This document shows, piece after piece, positions 55,163 through 64,000 of a stretch of 64,000 nucleotides of DNA. This DNA comes from Psychroflexus lacisalsi (GTDB lineage Bacteria > Bacteroidota > Bacteroidia > Flavobacteriales > Flavobacteriaceae): assembly GCF_020164495.1 (NCBI RefSeq), contig NZ_JAIQYZ010000001.1, positions 62,001 through 126,000 of the forward strand, written 5' to 3'. How positions within the stretch are numbered: position 1 is the first letter of the stretch; each line of letters starts with the position of its first letter. Under the pieces are notes generated by a model. The model did no database searches. It was not told the origin of the DNA and saw only the letters and a program-made list of their open reading frames with translations. The position numbers and the translations under genes are program-made.

Positions 55163-57232
55163 ATGAAAAATCCAAAACGTTATACCATTACGGCAGCACT
55201 GCCTTATACCAATGGACCCATTCACATCGGCCATTTAGCAGGCGTTTACGTTCCCGCAGATATCTATACCCGCTACCTTAAGCTGAAAGGAGAAGATGTA
55301 GTCTTTGTTTGCGGTAGCGACGAACATGGCGTGCCTATAACCATTAAGGCTAAAAAAGAAGGTGTGAGCCCGCAAGACGTGGTCGACAAATACCATGCGA
55401 TCATCAAGCAATCCTTTCAGGAGTTTGGGATTCAGTTCGATAACTATTCCAGGACTTCTGCACAAGTGCATCATGAGACGGCAACAGAGTTTTTTCAAAA
55501 TATGTACGACAATGACAAATTCATTGAAGAAACTACCGAGCAGCTTTATGATGCAAAAGCCAACCAGTTTTTAGCAGATCGTTTTGTGACAGGAACCTGT
55601 CCTAAATGTGGAAATGAAGAAGCTTATGGGGATCAATGCGAAAAGTGTGGGTCTTCCCTTAATGCAACCGACCTGATTAATCCAAAATCAGCAATCACAG
55701 GAGATGTTCCTACTTTAAAATCTACTAAACACTGGTTTTTACCTCTGGATAGATACGACGGTTTTTTGAAAGATTGGATTCTCAAAGACCATAAAAAAGA
55801 CTGGAAGTCCAACGTCTATGGCCAGTGCAAATCATGGATCGACGAGGGCCTCCGTGCCAGAGCGGTCACCAGAGATCTGGATTGGGGAATTCCTGTTCCT
55901 GTAGAAGGAGGTGACGGTAAAGTTCTTTACGTCTGGTTTGATGCGCCAATAGGCTATATCTCTTCAACCAAGGAATGGGCAGATCGTGAAGGTAAAGAAT
56001 GGGAGCCGTATTGGAAAGATAAAGAGACCAAGTTGGTTCATTTCATTGGAAAAGATAACATTGTATTTCACTGTATCATCTTTCCGGTGATGCTTAAAGC
56101 TGAAGGCAGCTATATCTTACCAGACAATGTACCCGCTAATGAATTTTTAAACTTAGAAGGCAGAAAACTTTCTACTTCCAAAAACTGGGCGGTTTGGTTA
56201 CATGAATATTTAGAAGATTTTCCAGGAAAAGAAGATGTGCTGAGGTATGTCCTTACTGCCAATGCTCCTGAAACCAAGGATAATGATTTTACTTGGAAAG
56301 ATTTCCAAACCAGAAACAACTCTGAATTAGTAGCTATTTACGGTAACTTTATCAACAGAGTGGTGGTGTTATCTAATAAGTATTACGAAGGTATAGTGCC
56401 TCAAGCATCAAACTTCACAGAGACAGATTTGAAAGTCCTCGCAGATATTAAAACTTTTCCGCAAAGCATTGCAGATTCTATTGAAAAATACCGCTTCCGT
56501 GAAGCGCAGGGCGTGATGATGAATTTAGCCCGATTGGGTAATAAATACCTGGCAGATGAAGAACCGTGGAAACTTCAGAAAACCGATCCAGAACGTACTG
56601 CGACAATAATGTATGTGGCACTGCAAGTAGCAAGTGCCTTAGCTGTTATCAGTGAGCCATTCTTACCTTTTACGGCTGGAAAACTTAAGAAGATGCTTAA
56701 TTTTGAATCCTCTACGCATGTTATAACATGGATGGATATTTCAAAATTAGACGAGCTAATCCCTTCAGGCCATCAAATTCATTTAGCTGAATTTTTATTC
56801 AGCAAAATTGAAGATGAAGAAATTCAAAAACAAGTCGACAAGCTGGAAGCTTCCAAGGTGTCTAATTCCGAAGAAGGATCTAAAGTAGAACCACAAAAGG
56901 ATGAAGCTACGTTTGAAGATTTCTCAAAGCTCGATATAAGGGTCGGAACGATTATAGCTGCAGAGAAAAAGCCTAAAACAAAAAAACTAATGGTTTTGAA
57001 AGTCGATACAGGGCTAGACGAGAGAACTATCGTTTCTGGAATTGCAGAACATTACAAAGCTGAAGAATTGATAGGAAGAAGAGTGAGTGTAGTTGTGAAC
57101 CTTAAACCAATTAAACTGAAAGGGACCTTAAGTGAAGGCATGATTTTAATGACAGAAGATGCCGAAGGTAAGCTGACTTTCCTAAACCCTGATAATGATA
57201 ATTTCGTTGATAATGGAACATCAATAAATTAA
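55163..57232 (+). CDS. metG: Methionyl-tRNA synthetase
   Basis: 689 residues. Charges initiator and elongator tRNA-Met. HIGH motif in [10 protein letters not shown] (residues 21-24), KMSKS equivalent KLSTSKNW at about residue 336, and a zinc-knuckle [18 protein letters not shown] at about residue 148-166 of the MetRS1/2-Zn type. A C-terminal tRNA-binding domain (about 580-689; [42 protein letters not shown]) dimerises MetRS. Normal length for this group. Confidence 0.97.
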   Translation: MKNPKRYTITAALPYTNGPIHIGHLAGVYVPADIYTRYLKLKGEDVVFVCGSDEHGVPITIKAKKEGVSPQDVVDKYHAIIKQSFQEFGIQFDNYSRTSAQVHHETATEFFQNMYDNDKFIEETTEQLYDAKANQFLADRFVTGTCPKCGNEEAYGDQCEKCGSSLNATDLINPKSAITGDVPTLKSTKHWFLPLDRYDGFLKDWILKDHKKDWKSNVYGQCKSWIDEGLRARAVTRDLDWGIPVPVEGGDGKVLYVWFDAPIGYISSTKEWADREGKEWEPYWKDKETKLVHFIGKDNIVFHCIIFPVMLKAEGSYILPDNVPANEFLNLEGRKLSTSKNWAVWLHEYLEDFPGKEDVLRYVLTANAPETKDNDFTWKDFQTRNNSELVAIYGNFINRVVVLSNKYYEGIVPQASNFTETDLKVLADIKTFPQSIADSIEKYRFREAQGVMMNLARLGNKYLADEEPWKLQKTDPERTATIMYVALQVASALAVISEPFLPFTAGKLKKMLNFESSTHVITWMDISKLDELIPSGHQIHLAEFLFSKIEDEEIQKQVDKLEASKVSNSEEGSKVEPQKDEATFEDFSKLDIRVGTIIAAEKKPKTKKLMVLKVDTGLDERTIVSGIAEHYKAEELIGRRVSVVVNLKPIKLKGTLSEGMILMTEDAEGKLTFLNPDNDNFVDNGTSIN

Positions 57233-57237
57233 TATTA

Positions 57238-57245
57238 TATATTTG
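57238..57245 (+). promoter_or_regulatory. Promoter -7 element of the mscS gene
   Basis: TATATTTG, 25 bases before the ATG at 57271, matches TAnnTTTG. Confidence 0.5.
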
Positions 57246-57270
57246 TTAATTAATAATTAAATTTTAAACT

Positions 57271-58113
57271 ATGGAAGATATTTCAATGAATGGCATTGGC
57301 GAACTAGTCAGTGTTTTTTTAGATAAGGTTATTTCTTATTTGCCAAGCATCATAGCTGCTTTAGTTATTCTTATTCTTGGGCTATGGGTCATTAAATTGA
57401 TTATAGGACGATTGAGAAAAGTAATGGAGAAACGTGAAGTGGATCCTGGCGTAAGAGGATTTGCATTAAGTATTCTAGGGGTAGTGCTTAAAATTTTACT
57501 TTTTATCGTAATCATTACAAAGCTTGGAGTAGAAACCACATCTTTTGCCGCTATTTTGGCAGCTGCTGGTTTAGCTATAGGTTTGGCATTACAAGGGTCA
57601 CTCTCTAATTTTGCCGGAGGGGTATTGATCATTATTTTAAAGCCCTATAGAGTTGGTGACTTTATTGAAGCTCAAGGAGAATCTGGGTCCGTTACAGAAA
57701 TCAGTATCTTTTACACCATTTTAACCACACCCAACAATCAACGTATCGTTATACCCAATGGGCAATTAAGTAACAATAAGGTGACCAATTACTCCTATGA
57801 ACCTACTCGAAGAAACGTGATGACTGTAGGGATATCTTACGACAGTGATATAAAAAAGTCAAGAGAGGTCTTACTTAAAATTGTTAATTCTGACGAACGT
57901 ACTTTAAAAGATCCAGCTCCAGTAGTTTTTGTAGGAGGATTAGGTGACAACTCGGTTGATCTTTCCTTACGATTCTGGGCTAATCAAGCCGACTATTGGG
58001 GATTACATTTCGATACTATTGAAAAGCTTAAAACAGAACTGGAAGATGCAGGTGTATCTTTTCCATTTCCACAACGAGATGTGCATTTATACGATATGAG
58101 TAAAGAAAAGTAA
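57271..58113 (+). CDS. mscS: Small-conductance mechanosensitive channel
   Basis: 280 residues, MscS type. Three membrane helices: TM1 (SIIAALVILILGLWVIKLI), TM2 (LSILGVVLKILLFIVIITKLG) and the pore-lining TM3 (FAAILAAAGLAIGLALQGSLSNFAGGVLIIILKPYRVGD) with the Gly/Ala packing and the GLALQGSLSNFAGG signature at about residues 100-115, then the cytoplasmic beta-domain. Opens under membrane tension to release solutes. Monocistronic. Confidence 0.95.
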   Translation: MEDISMNGIGELVSVFLDKVISYLPSIIAALVILILGLWVIKLIIGRLRKVMEKREVDPGVRGFALSILGVVLKILLFIVIITKLGVETTSFAAILAAAGLAIGLALQGSLSNFAGGVLIIILKPYRVGDFIEAQGESGSVTEISIFYTILTTPNNQRIVIPNGQLSNNKVTNYSYEPTRRNVMTVGISYDSDIKKSREVLLKIVNSDERTLKDPAPVVFVGGLGDNSVDLSLRFWANQADYWGLHFDTIEKLKTELEDAGVSFPFPQRDVHLYDMSKEK

Positions 58114-58117
58114 GAGT

Positions 58118-58777
58118 TCAATTACTCACAAAATCTTTGAGGTAAAAAGGCTCAAAATAAGCCACATCTTCAAAGTCATTATCTTCAAACTTCCGTTTTG
58201 CTATAAAGAATTGTTCTTTAGCAGACGGGAGTTTTTTATTGTGAAAAATCGCGTTTGGATGATTGCAGATGGCATTAAATTTCTCTACGCCAGTTCCTAT
58301 AAAATGAACTTGTCCTTGATTTAGTTCTGTTTTAAAAGAACTTTCATCCAGAATTTCAGCTTTGATTTCTCTTTTGGAATTGTAGTTTGCATCAAAAACT
58401 TCAGAATAGACTTCCATTCTTCTGGCATCCAACATAGGCACAATTAACCCTTCATTTATATTCACTTGCTTAGCTAAACAAAGTAAGGTAGAGACTGAAA
58501 TTAGAGGAATATCTAAAGCATAGGCTAATCCTTTAGCTGCAGAAACACCAATTCTAAGTCCTGTATAGGAACCTGGTCCTTTACTGACGGAAATAGCATC
58601 TAGGTCTTTAGGAATTAAACTTTCTTGCTTCAAAAGTTCGTCAATAAAGCTGTGTAGCTGTTCAGAATGTGAGAAATTTTTGCTGTTTATTTCTTTATGG
58701 GCTATAATAAAATCTCCATCACCAATACTCACTGAGCAATTGGTGGTGGAGGTTTCTAAACAAAGTATAATACTCAA
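58118..58777 (-). CDS. tsaB: tRNA threonylcarbamoyladenosine biosynthesis protein TsaB
   Basis: 219 residues. Scaffold and partner of TsaD in forming t6A37 on tRNAs reading ANN codons. ASKHA fold: ILCLETSTTNCSVSIGDG at the N-terminus, LDAISVSKGPGSYTGLRIGVSAAKGLAYALDIPLI at about 60-95, and PMLDARRMEVYSEVFD. It follows the TolC gene by 11 bases and may be cotranscribed with the export operon. Confidence 0.93.
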   Translation of the reverse strand: MSIILCLETSTTNCSVSIGDGDFIIAHKEINSKNFSHSEQLHSFIDELLKQESLIPKDLDAISVSKGPGSYTGLRIGVSAAKGLAYALDIPLISVSTLLCLAKQVNINEGLIVPMLDARRMEVYSEVFDANYNSKREIKAEILDESSFKTELNQGQVHFIGTGVEKFNAICNHPNAIFHNKKLPSAKEQFFIAKRKFEDNDFEDVAYFEPFYLKDFVSN

Positions 58778-58788
58778 AGTAACTAGTT

Positions 58789-60138
58789 TTAGTATTCAAC
58801 GACTCTTATACCAAAAAACAATTCTAAGACTTTTATATTGAATATGAAGTCATATTTAGCATTGATTAATCGGTTCTCAGCATTGGTCAATCTAAATTTA
58901 GACTGACTCAACTCAAAAGCATTAGAAACACCCACGTTAAAACGTTCCTGAGCATATTCAAAGGCTAGCTGCTGAGACTCTACAGCCTTTTGTGCAGCTT
59001 CATATGATTTAGAAGCTCCTTGAGCATCTACATATGCTTGATATACATTTGCTTCTAAATCAAGCTCAGCTTGTTCCAATTGAAATTCAGCACGTTTTAC
59101 ATTGACTTCAGCCCTCTTGACTGAGTTTCTTGTTGCAAACCCATTAAAGATAGGGATGTTGAGCTGTACACCGTAAGCCAAACCATCATTTCTCCACAGC
59201 TGTTCGACAAAGCCTAATGGACCAAGACCTGCTCCTCTAGCTCTGTCTGTTTCACGTGTGTTGTAGTTGACGAAACCATTTAATGAAGGGTAAAATTCAC
59301 TTCTAGTAATTTCTACATCTTTTCCAGCTAGTTCTACCTGCTGTTTCGCAACTTGAACTTCATAACGTTCTTGCTTTGACTTTTCTATAATTTCTTCAGG
59401 TGTTTTAGACATAATGTCGGTAACAGGAACATCGTACTCATCGTCAGCAATGTCAAAATTTTGATAATCTTTAATGAGTAGTGTTTGAGCAAGACTTATT
59501 TTAGAAATTCTTAAATTATTTTCTGCAACAATAATTTGTTGTTGTTCGTCCGCATTGGTAGCTTGAATTTCAAGCAAATCTCCTTCAGGTGCAGTTCCGA
59601 CTTCAACAGTTTTTTGTGTTAATTCTAACTGTTCTTTGGTCACTTCATTTTGTTCTACTAAAAGCTCTAGCTGTTGTTTATTGACCAGAATTTCCAAATA
59701 CGCATTAGCCACAAATAAAGCAATATCGTCTTTCATCATTTGGAGTGAATATTGGCTTGCCAATTGCTCTAGCTTGGCTCGTTGAAAAGTTTTAAGATTC
59801 CTGAGTCCGTCAAAAAGGGTTACCCCCGCTGTTGCATTAAGAGAAAAGTTTCTAACTACTTGGTTTTCTAGAACTCCTGTGGTTACATTCTGTGTTAAAC
59901 CCGAGTTCCAGCTATTACTTGCGTTTGCATTGAGCGAAGGTAAGTAATTTCCAATGGCTTCACTCTCACTAATGTCAGCACTTTCTTGATCGAGCATAGA
60001 CTGCTTAATGGATATATTATTATCCATGGCGTAGCTCACACAAGCTTCCAAAGTCCATCGGGCTGGTGTGTCTTGAGCTGTTACAGTTAGGATAGCTGAA
60101 AAGAATAAGCAGCTAAATATGTATAGGGTAAATTTCAT
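58789..60138 (-). CDS. tolC: TolC family outer-membrane efflux protein
   Basis: 449 residues with a signal peptide (MKFTLYIFSCLFFSAILTVTAQ). Two TolC-type repeats with long coiled-coil alpha segments (WTLEACVSYAMDNNISIKQSMLDQESADISESEAIGNYLPSLNANAS and KQQVELAGKDVEITRSEFYPSLNGF), the GLAYGVQLNIPIFNGF barrel strand and the ERFNVGVSNAFELSQSKFRL region are seen. It should form the outer-membrane tunnel of the export system encoded upstream. Confidence 0.93.
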   Translation of the reverse strand: MKFTLYIFSCLFFSAILTVTAQDTPARWTLEACVSYAMDNNISIKQSMLDQESADISESEAIGNYLPSLNANASNSWNSGLTQNVTTGVLENQVVRNFSLNATAGVTLFDGLRNLKTFQRAKLEQLASQYSLQMMKDDIALFVANAYLEILVNKQQLELLVEQNEVTKEQLELTQKTVEVGTAPEGDLLEIQATNADEQQQIIVAENNLRISKISLAQTLLIKDYQNFDIADDEYDVPVTDIMSKTPEEIIEKSKQERYEVQVAKQQVELAGKDVEITRSEFYPSLNGFVNYNTRETDRARGAGLGPLGFVEQLWRNDGLAYGVQLNIPIFNGFATRNSVKRAEVNVKRAEFQLEQAELDLEANVYQAYVDAQGASKSYEAAQKAVESQQLAFEYAQERFNVGVSNAFELSQSKFRLTNAENRLINAKYDFIFNIKVLELFFGIRVVEY

Positions 60139-60153
60139 ATTTGTTATCTTAAA

Positions 60154-61278
60154 TTATCTTCTTCTAGGATTATCGGCAACAGGTGCTTCGACTCTATTCC
60201 AAACTTTGATTTTATCTCCTTTGCTCACACCTGACTTTACTTCTACGTTTATACCGTCGCTTAGCCCTAATTCCACCATTCTTTTCTCGAATTTTTGATC
60301 TCCAATTTCTATTTCTACGAACGGCTCTTTGGTTTCTTTTTCAAACTGTACCAGAGATTCGCTAATGGCCAAAACATCTTGAGACCTCTCTAAAATGATA
60401 GAGGCATTTGCACTAAGTCCTGCTCTTATAAAAATACTGTCATTAAGCTTCAAGCTGCCTTCAATATCAAATTGTACAGCACCATTTTCTTCGGTTCCTT
60501 TAGGAGAAATATAATCTAATGTAGCATTGAATGTTTTATCTTCAATAGCTCCAACGGTTATTTCCAGAGGCAAGCCTTCTTTTATTTTTCCAACTTCAGA
60601 TTCGTCTACTTTACCTTTAAAGATCATATCATCGGTCTTCGCAATCATGGCAATAGTTGTACCTTCATTGAAGTTATTGGCTTCAATCACCTGGTTACCC
60701 ACTTCTATAGGAACGTCCAATATCATTCCAGAAATTCTAGCTTTTATTTCTGTAGTAGCAGCATTTCCAGCATCTTGAGTGGTTCCTGTTTCAATAATCT
60801 CTAGATTTTCTTCAGCAGCCTTTACATTTTGTAAAGCATTATCGTAAGCGTTTTTAGCTAGATCAAAGTCATTCTCAGATATCACACCCTTTCCATAGAG
60901 TTCTTTCTGTCTGGCGAATATTTTTTTCTCGTTATTCAAGTTAATTTTAGATTGTCTGACCTGGTTTTTCGCAGAGTTTAAGCTGGTAATATTTGGTACA
61001 ACTTTAAGTTGTGCGATCATGTCGCCAATCTCTACGTTATCTCCGGGCTTAACGAATAACTTATCTACAACACCAGAGATATTGGGTTTTACTTCAACTT
61101 CTTCTCTTGGAATTAATGTTCCCGTGGCCATCGTTTTCTTTACGATGGTTTCAGTAGTAGGTTCTTCTGTTTTAAAGACCTCAGGGCTTTCTTGATTTTT
61201 CTGATAAAGGTAAAATAAGGATCCTCCAAACAAGACGACGATGAGGAGCAATACAATGATGGTAATAACTTTTTTCAT
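60154..61278 (-). CDS. macA: MacA-like periplasmic adaptor (membrane fusion protein)
   Basis: 374 residues. One N-terminal membrane anchor (ITIIVLLLIVVLFGGSLFYLYQK), then barrel-sandwich hybrid and alpha-hairpin region (VEVKPNISGVVDKLFVKPGDNVEIGDMIAQL; SLNSAKNQVRQSKINLNNEKKIFARQKELYGKGVISENDFDLAKNAYDNAL). Links the inner-membrane permeases to TolC. The ABC-type partner genes in the operon favour the MacA branch over RND adaptors. Confidence 0.92.
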   Translation of the reverse strand: MKKVITIIVLLLIVVLFGGSLFYLYQKNQESPEVFKTEEPTTETIVKKTMATGTLIPREEVEVKPNISGVVDKLFVKPGDNVEIGDMIAQLKVVPNITSLNSAKNQVRQSKINLNNEKKIFARQKELYGKGVISENDFDLAKNAYDNALQNVKAAEENLEIIETGTTQDAGNAATTEIKARISGMILDVPIEVGNQVIEANNFNEGTTIAMIAKTDDMIFKGKVDESEVGKIKEGLPLEITVGAIEDKTFNATLDYISPKGTEENGAVQFDIEGSLKLNDSIFIRAGLSANASIILERSQDVLAISESLVQFEKETKEPFVEIEIGDQKFEKRMVELGLSDGINVEVKSGVSKGDKIKVWNRVEAPVADNPRRR

Positions 61279-61306
61279 GGTTTTATTTCTATTAGTAAGG
61301 TTGTTT

Positions 61307-62566
61307 TTAATCGGTTCTTAAAGCGTCTACAGGCTTTACACGTATAGCATTTTGAGCAGGAATAAAGCCTGCAAAAAGACCAGAGACAATTAGTATCAAT
61401 AATGCAATTATGACGGTAACCAAATCTACGCTCGGGTTAGTAAAAGGCATATCAGAATCTTTTGGTAATAAACCATTGATGATCGCCAATATCCCGGTTG
61501 CAAAAATAATACCTGCCATTCCTGAGATAATAGTTAAGAAGACTGACTCAAAAAGGATCTGCCCTCGTATTTGCCAGGGTGTAGCCCCCAAAGCTCTTCG
61601 CACCCCTATTTCATTAGTCCGTTCTTTTACGACGATGAGCATAATGTTACTAATTCCGATTACTCCGGAAAATAATATCAATATACCAACAAAATAAGCG
61701 ACAGCATTCAGAGCTATAAAAAGGCCCGAAATTTTTGAAAATTGCTCGTAAAGGTCAAAATTTCCAATAGCACGGTCATCATCTGGAGCTATGCTATGAT
61801 TTTTCTTTATGATATCAAAGACCTCTGTTTTAAGCTCTGTAATGGAGTTGTTATCGTCTGCTGTTATAGCCATCCATCCTACCGTTTGCCCCATGTTAAA
61901 GGCTTGAGAATAGGCAGTAAATGGAACATAAATCTGCTTTTGCTCTTCTTCAGCATTACCTCCGCCAAAGCCTCGCTTTTTATAAATCCCGATGACCATA
62001 AAGTTGACCCCTTGTACTTTAATATAGGTTCCAATGGGGTCTTCATCAAAATCATATAATCCTTTTATGACGCCTTCCCCAATGACAGCTACTTTACGCT
62101 TATCTTCAATATCGTTCTGGTTTAAGAAGCGTCCTCTCAAGACTTTCATTGGCTCTTGAAACTGTATGTCTGGATAATCACCGTACACATTGAAGGCTCC
62201 GCTTTTAAGTCCTCTTACCACATTATTATCACCGCCAAAACCTCCCAATTGATTTCTAGGAGAAACGTATTTTAACCCTTTAACTTCTTTTTTAATTTCG
62301 GCAACATCCTGTAATTCGAAATTGTAGCGTCGACCTTTAGGCAAACCATCATAGGATTTGGAAACGGTCTGGGACCACATAAACATGGAGTTGGAAGAAA
62401 TTCCATCGAAGAGTTGCTTTACGCCATTTTCAAAACCATTTCCTGCAGCCAGAAGAATTACCAGAATAAAAATTCCCCAAAAAACACCAAAAGCCGTCAA
62501 AATTGTTCTAAACAAGTTGGATGTCAACGACTCAATAACCTCATTCCATTTATCTCTGCTAAACAT
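61307..62566 (-). CDS. MacB-type ABC transporter permease
   Basis: 419 residues, FtsX/MacB fold: one N-terminal membrane helix (TILTAFGVFWGIFILVILLAAG), a ~200-residue periplasmic MacB_PCD domain, and three C-terminal helices (FIALNAVAYFVGILILFSGVIGISNIMLIVVKERTNEIGVRRALGATPWQI, FLTIISGMAGIIFATGIL, and LVTVIIALLILIVSGLFAGFIPAQNAIRVKPVDAL). The KERTNEIGVRRALGA motif contacts the ATPase. Starts one base after the second permease gene. Confidence 0.93.
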   Translation of the reverse strand: MFSRDKWNEVIESLTSNLFRTILTAFGVFWGIFILVILLAAGNGFENGVKQLFDGISSNSMFMWSQTVSKSYDGLPKGRRYNFELQDVAEIKKEVKGLKYVSPRNQLGGFGGDNNVVRGLKSGAFNVYGDYPDIQFQEPMKVLRGRFLNQNDIEDKRKVAVIGEGVIKGLYDFDEDPIGTYIKVQGVNFMVIGIYKKRGFGGGNAEEEQKQIYVPFTAYSQAFNMGQTVGWMAITADDNNSITELKTEVFDIIKKNHSIAPDDDRAIGNFDLYEQFSKISGLFIALNAVAYFVGILILFSGVIGISNIMLIVVKERTNEIGVRRALGATPWQIRGQILFESVFLTIISGMAGIIFATGILAIINGLLPKDSDMPFTNPSVDLVTVIIALLILIVSGLFAGFIPAQNAIRVKPVDALRTD

Positions 62567-62567
62567 T

Positions 62568-63812
62568 TTATTCGTCTCTTAAAGCATCTATAGGCTTAAT
62601 TTTGGCTCCTCTCCAAGCGGGGAAGAAACCAGCTATTGCGCCAGCTGCGATTAATAATACCAAAGTGGAAACAGCAATATTAAAGTTGACACTTGGGTTT
62701 CTAATAAAATCCAATTCAATATAAGGCCCTACTACTTCTAGTAAGATTAGACCAAAAATTAGACCTAGCAATCCAGAAATGGCAGTTACGAAAATGGACT
62801 CGTGTAATATCATAGCCACGATGGATAAGGGTTCTGCACCTAAGGCTTTTCTAATTCCTATCTCCTTGGTACGCTCTTTCACAATAATAAGCATGATATT
62901 GCTTACCCCTATAATTCCTGCTAGTAAAGTGGCAATTCCTACCCCCCAAAAGAAGACTCTCATCGCACTTATAAGGAGATAAATTTCTTTTGTGTTTTCT
63001 ATATTGTTACTAATGTTGATGGCGCTTTCATCTAATGGAGCGATTTGTAATTTTTTCTTGAGCAATTGTTCAATTTTTGCAGCAAAAGCAGAGGACTCTT
63101 TTAAGGCCAAATCATAATTGTCCTCTTTTGGAAGTGTGAAACCCATAGACCTGATATCTGTTCCAGCTCCAAACACAATTTGTGCAGTAGACAAAGGGAC
63201 GTATACACGCCCTTCTTCTCTATCACCTCCAGGATCTGTATACACTCCAATGACCTTAAAGTTTAATCCTGAAATCTTGATTTGTTTGCCGATAGGCGAG
63301 CCGTTTTTAAATAAATCTTTCTTAACCCGGTTTCCTATGACGACATACTTTTCGCTAACTTTAAGATCATTAGCGTTGATAAACCGGCCTTCGATGATAT
63401 CTGCTTTTTCGAGAAATTGGTAATCTGGCATAACGCCTTCAACACGGTAACTACCCGATTCATTTTTATAGGTAATCAATCCTGCAAAAATTTGATACAT
63501 AGAAGAACTAAACTCGATTTCATTTGAAATTCCTTTGGTAATCAAGTCAAAATCATCATTTTTGAGTTGTATCCTTCTACCTTCATTAAATCCCTGATAT
63601 TCTATACTAGTTTCTCCAGGATAAATATTGATAATGTTCTCTGCATCGCCTTGGAATTGATTTTCAATTCCGTTTTGAAACCCAACGCTTACGCCCAATA
63701 AAATAACCAGTATAAAAATTCCTGAGCCTACAGAAAAACCGGTGAGGAAGGTCCTCAACTTGTTCTTTGAGATGGTCTCAAAAATCTCCTGCCAGCGTTC
63801 TAGACTAAACAT
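62568..63812 (-). CDS. MacB-type ABC transporter permease
   Basis: 414 residues, a paralogue of the next gene with the same FtsX/MacB layout: N-terminal helix (LRTFLTGFSVGSGIFILVILLGVSVGFQ), periplasmic domain, and a C-terminal trio with VSNIMLIIVKERTKEIGIRKALGAEPLSI and the terminal IPID-type AGFFPAWRGAKIKPIDALRDE. Two different permeases suggest a heterodimer served by the ATPase upstream. The start overlaps the ATPase stop by 8 bases. Confidence 0.93.
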   Translation of the reverse strand: MFSLERWQEIFETISKNKLRTFLTGFSVGSGIFILVILLGVSVGFQNGIENQFQGDAENIINIYPGETSIEYQGFNEGRRIQLKNDDFDLITKGISNEIEFSSSMYQIFAGLITYKNESGSYRVEGVMPDYQFLEKADIIEGRFINANDLKVSEKYVVIGNRVKKDLFKNGSPIGKQIKISGLNFKVIGVYTDPGGDREEGRVYVPLSTAQIVFGAGTDIRSMGFTLPKEDNYDLALKESSAFAAKIEQLLKKKLQIAPLDESAINISNNIENTKEIYLLISAMRVFFWGVGIATLLAGIIGVSNIMLIIVKERTKEIGIRKALGAEPLSIVAMILHESIFVTAISGLLGLIFGLILLEVVGPYIELDFIRNPSVNFNIAVSTLVLLIAAGAIAGFFPAWRGAKIKPIDALRDE

Positions 63813-64000
63813 TTTGTATAGCTCTTACTTGGTTTACAAATTTATCATCAATGATCACTCCGTCTTTTAGGTTTACGATACGTTTGGTCATATGTGCTAT
63901 ATCTTCTTCGTGAGTTACCACTAATATAGTTCTACCCTCGTCGTTGATTTGCTGAATCAAATCCATGATCTCATAAGAGGTAGTAGAGTCCAAAGCACCT
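63805..64000 (-). CDS. ABC transporter ATP-binding protein (partial)
   Basis: Only the C-terminal ~64 residues are in the window; the gene runs off the right edge. Visible: ALDSTTSYEIMDLIQQINDEGRTILVVTHEEDIAHMTKRIVNLKDG, that is the D-loop and the switch His of a MacB/LolD-type ATPase. It belongs to the export operon and powers the two permeases downstream. Confidence 0.92.
   Translation of the reverse strand, partial: GALDSTTSYEIMDLIQQINDEGRTILVVTHEEDIAHMTKRIVNLKDGVIIDDKFVNQVRAIQNV

Overview
The window is low-GC, gene-dense DNA from a member of the Flavobacteriaceae (Bacteroidota), most likely marine. The evidence is the family-specific gene content (HU-CCDC81/SPOR protein, DUF4199, ligand-free ECF sigma loci, FG-GAP/UnbV plus vanadium haloperoxidase lipoproteins, glycerol genes with an outer-membrane protein), the lack of strong Shine-Dalgarno sequences, and repeated matches to the Bacteroidota -7 promoter element TAnnTTTG. 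No species is claimed. No rRNA, CRISPR array, prophage or intact transposon was seen.

Layout. 1-1440: partial trhO and a four-helix-bundle gene broken by one stop codon. 1514-5860: a methionine operon (metY, osmC-like, metX, hom) read leftwards behind a SAM-I riboswitch; between riboswitch and metY lies an unlisted Met/Cys-rich upstream ORF inside alternative hairpins. 5940-7320: a candidate small structured RNA and recA. 7387-11785: lipoprotein, ECF sigma factor, a membrane-anchored beta-barrel-like protein, HU/SPOR protein, thioesterase and a membrane protein. 11931-16850: L27, L21 with a C-terminal extension, a DUF4199 protein, and a paired M16 peptidase operon. 16847-20778: hemD-hemC-hemA with a divergent AraC regulator. 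20875-27492: alkyladenine glycosylase, small secreted/membrane proteins, and the operon dCMP deaminase-like / CtpA / ATP-dependent DNA ligase, then a HupE-like protein. 27623: tRNA-Ala(GGC).

27828-38326 is the most accessory part: LytTR regulator, S41 peptidase, a DoxX-like membrane protein, DUF2914 protein, and an FG-GAP/UnbV lipoprotein with a haloperoxidase. Three of these genes show a defect: a stop followed by 44 open in-frame codons, a frameshift, and a lipoprotein signal peptide without a standard start codon. 38444-41896 is pyruvate carboxylase. 42109-47700 is a glycerol locus (outer-membrane protein, glpF, glpK, glpD, divergent DeoR-type regulator). 47717-57232 holds an Lrp/TauE pair, a repeat-rich spacer, glnS, a frameshifted lipoprotein, pirin, YraN, LD-carboxypeptidase, two secreted proteins and metG. 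57271-64000 holds an MscS channel, tsaB, and a TolC / adaptor / two MacB-type permeases / ATPase export operon running off the right edge.

Best candidate for something undescribed: the Met/Cys-rich upstream ORF and competing hairpins between the SAM-I riboswitch and metY, which look like a second, translation-sensing control layer. Four genes need a single-base change to read through and a fifth lacks a start codon; this may be true decay or sequencing error, and resequencing would decide.
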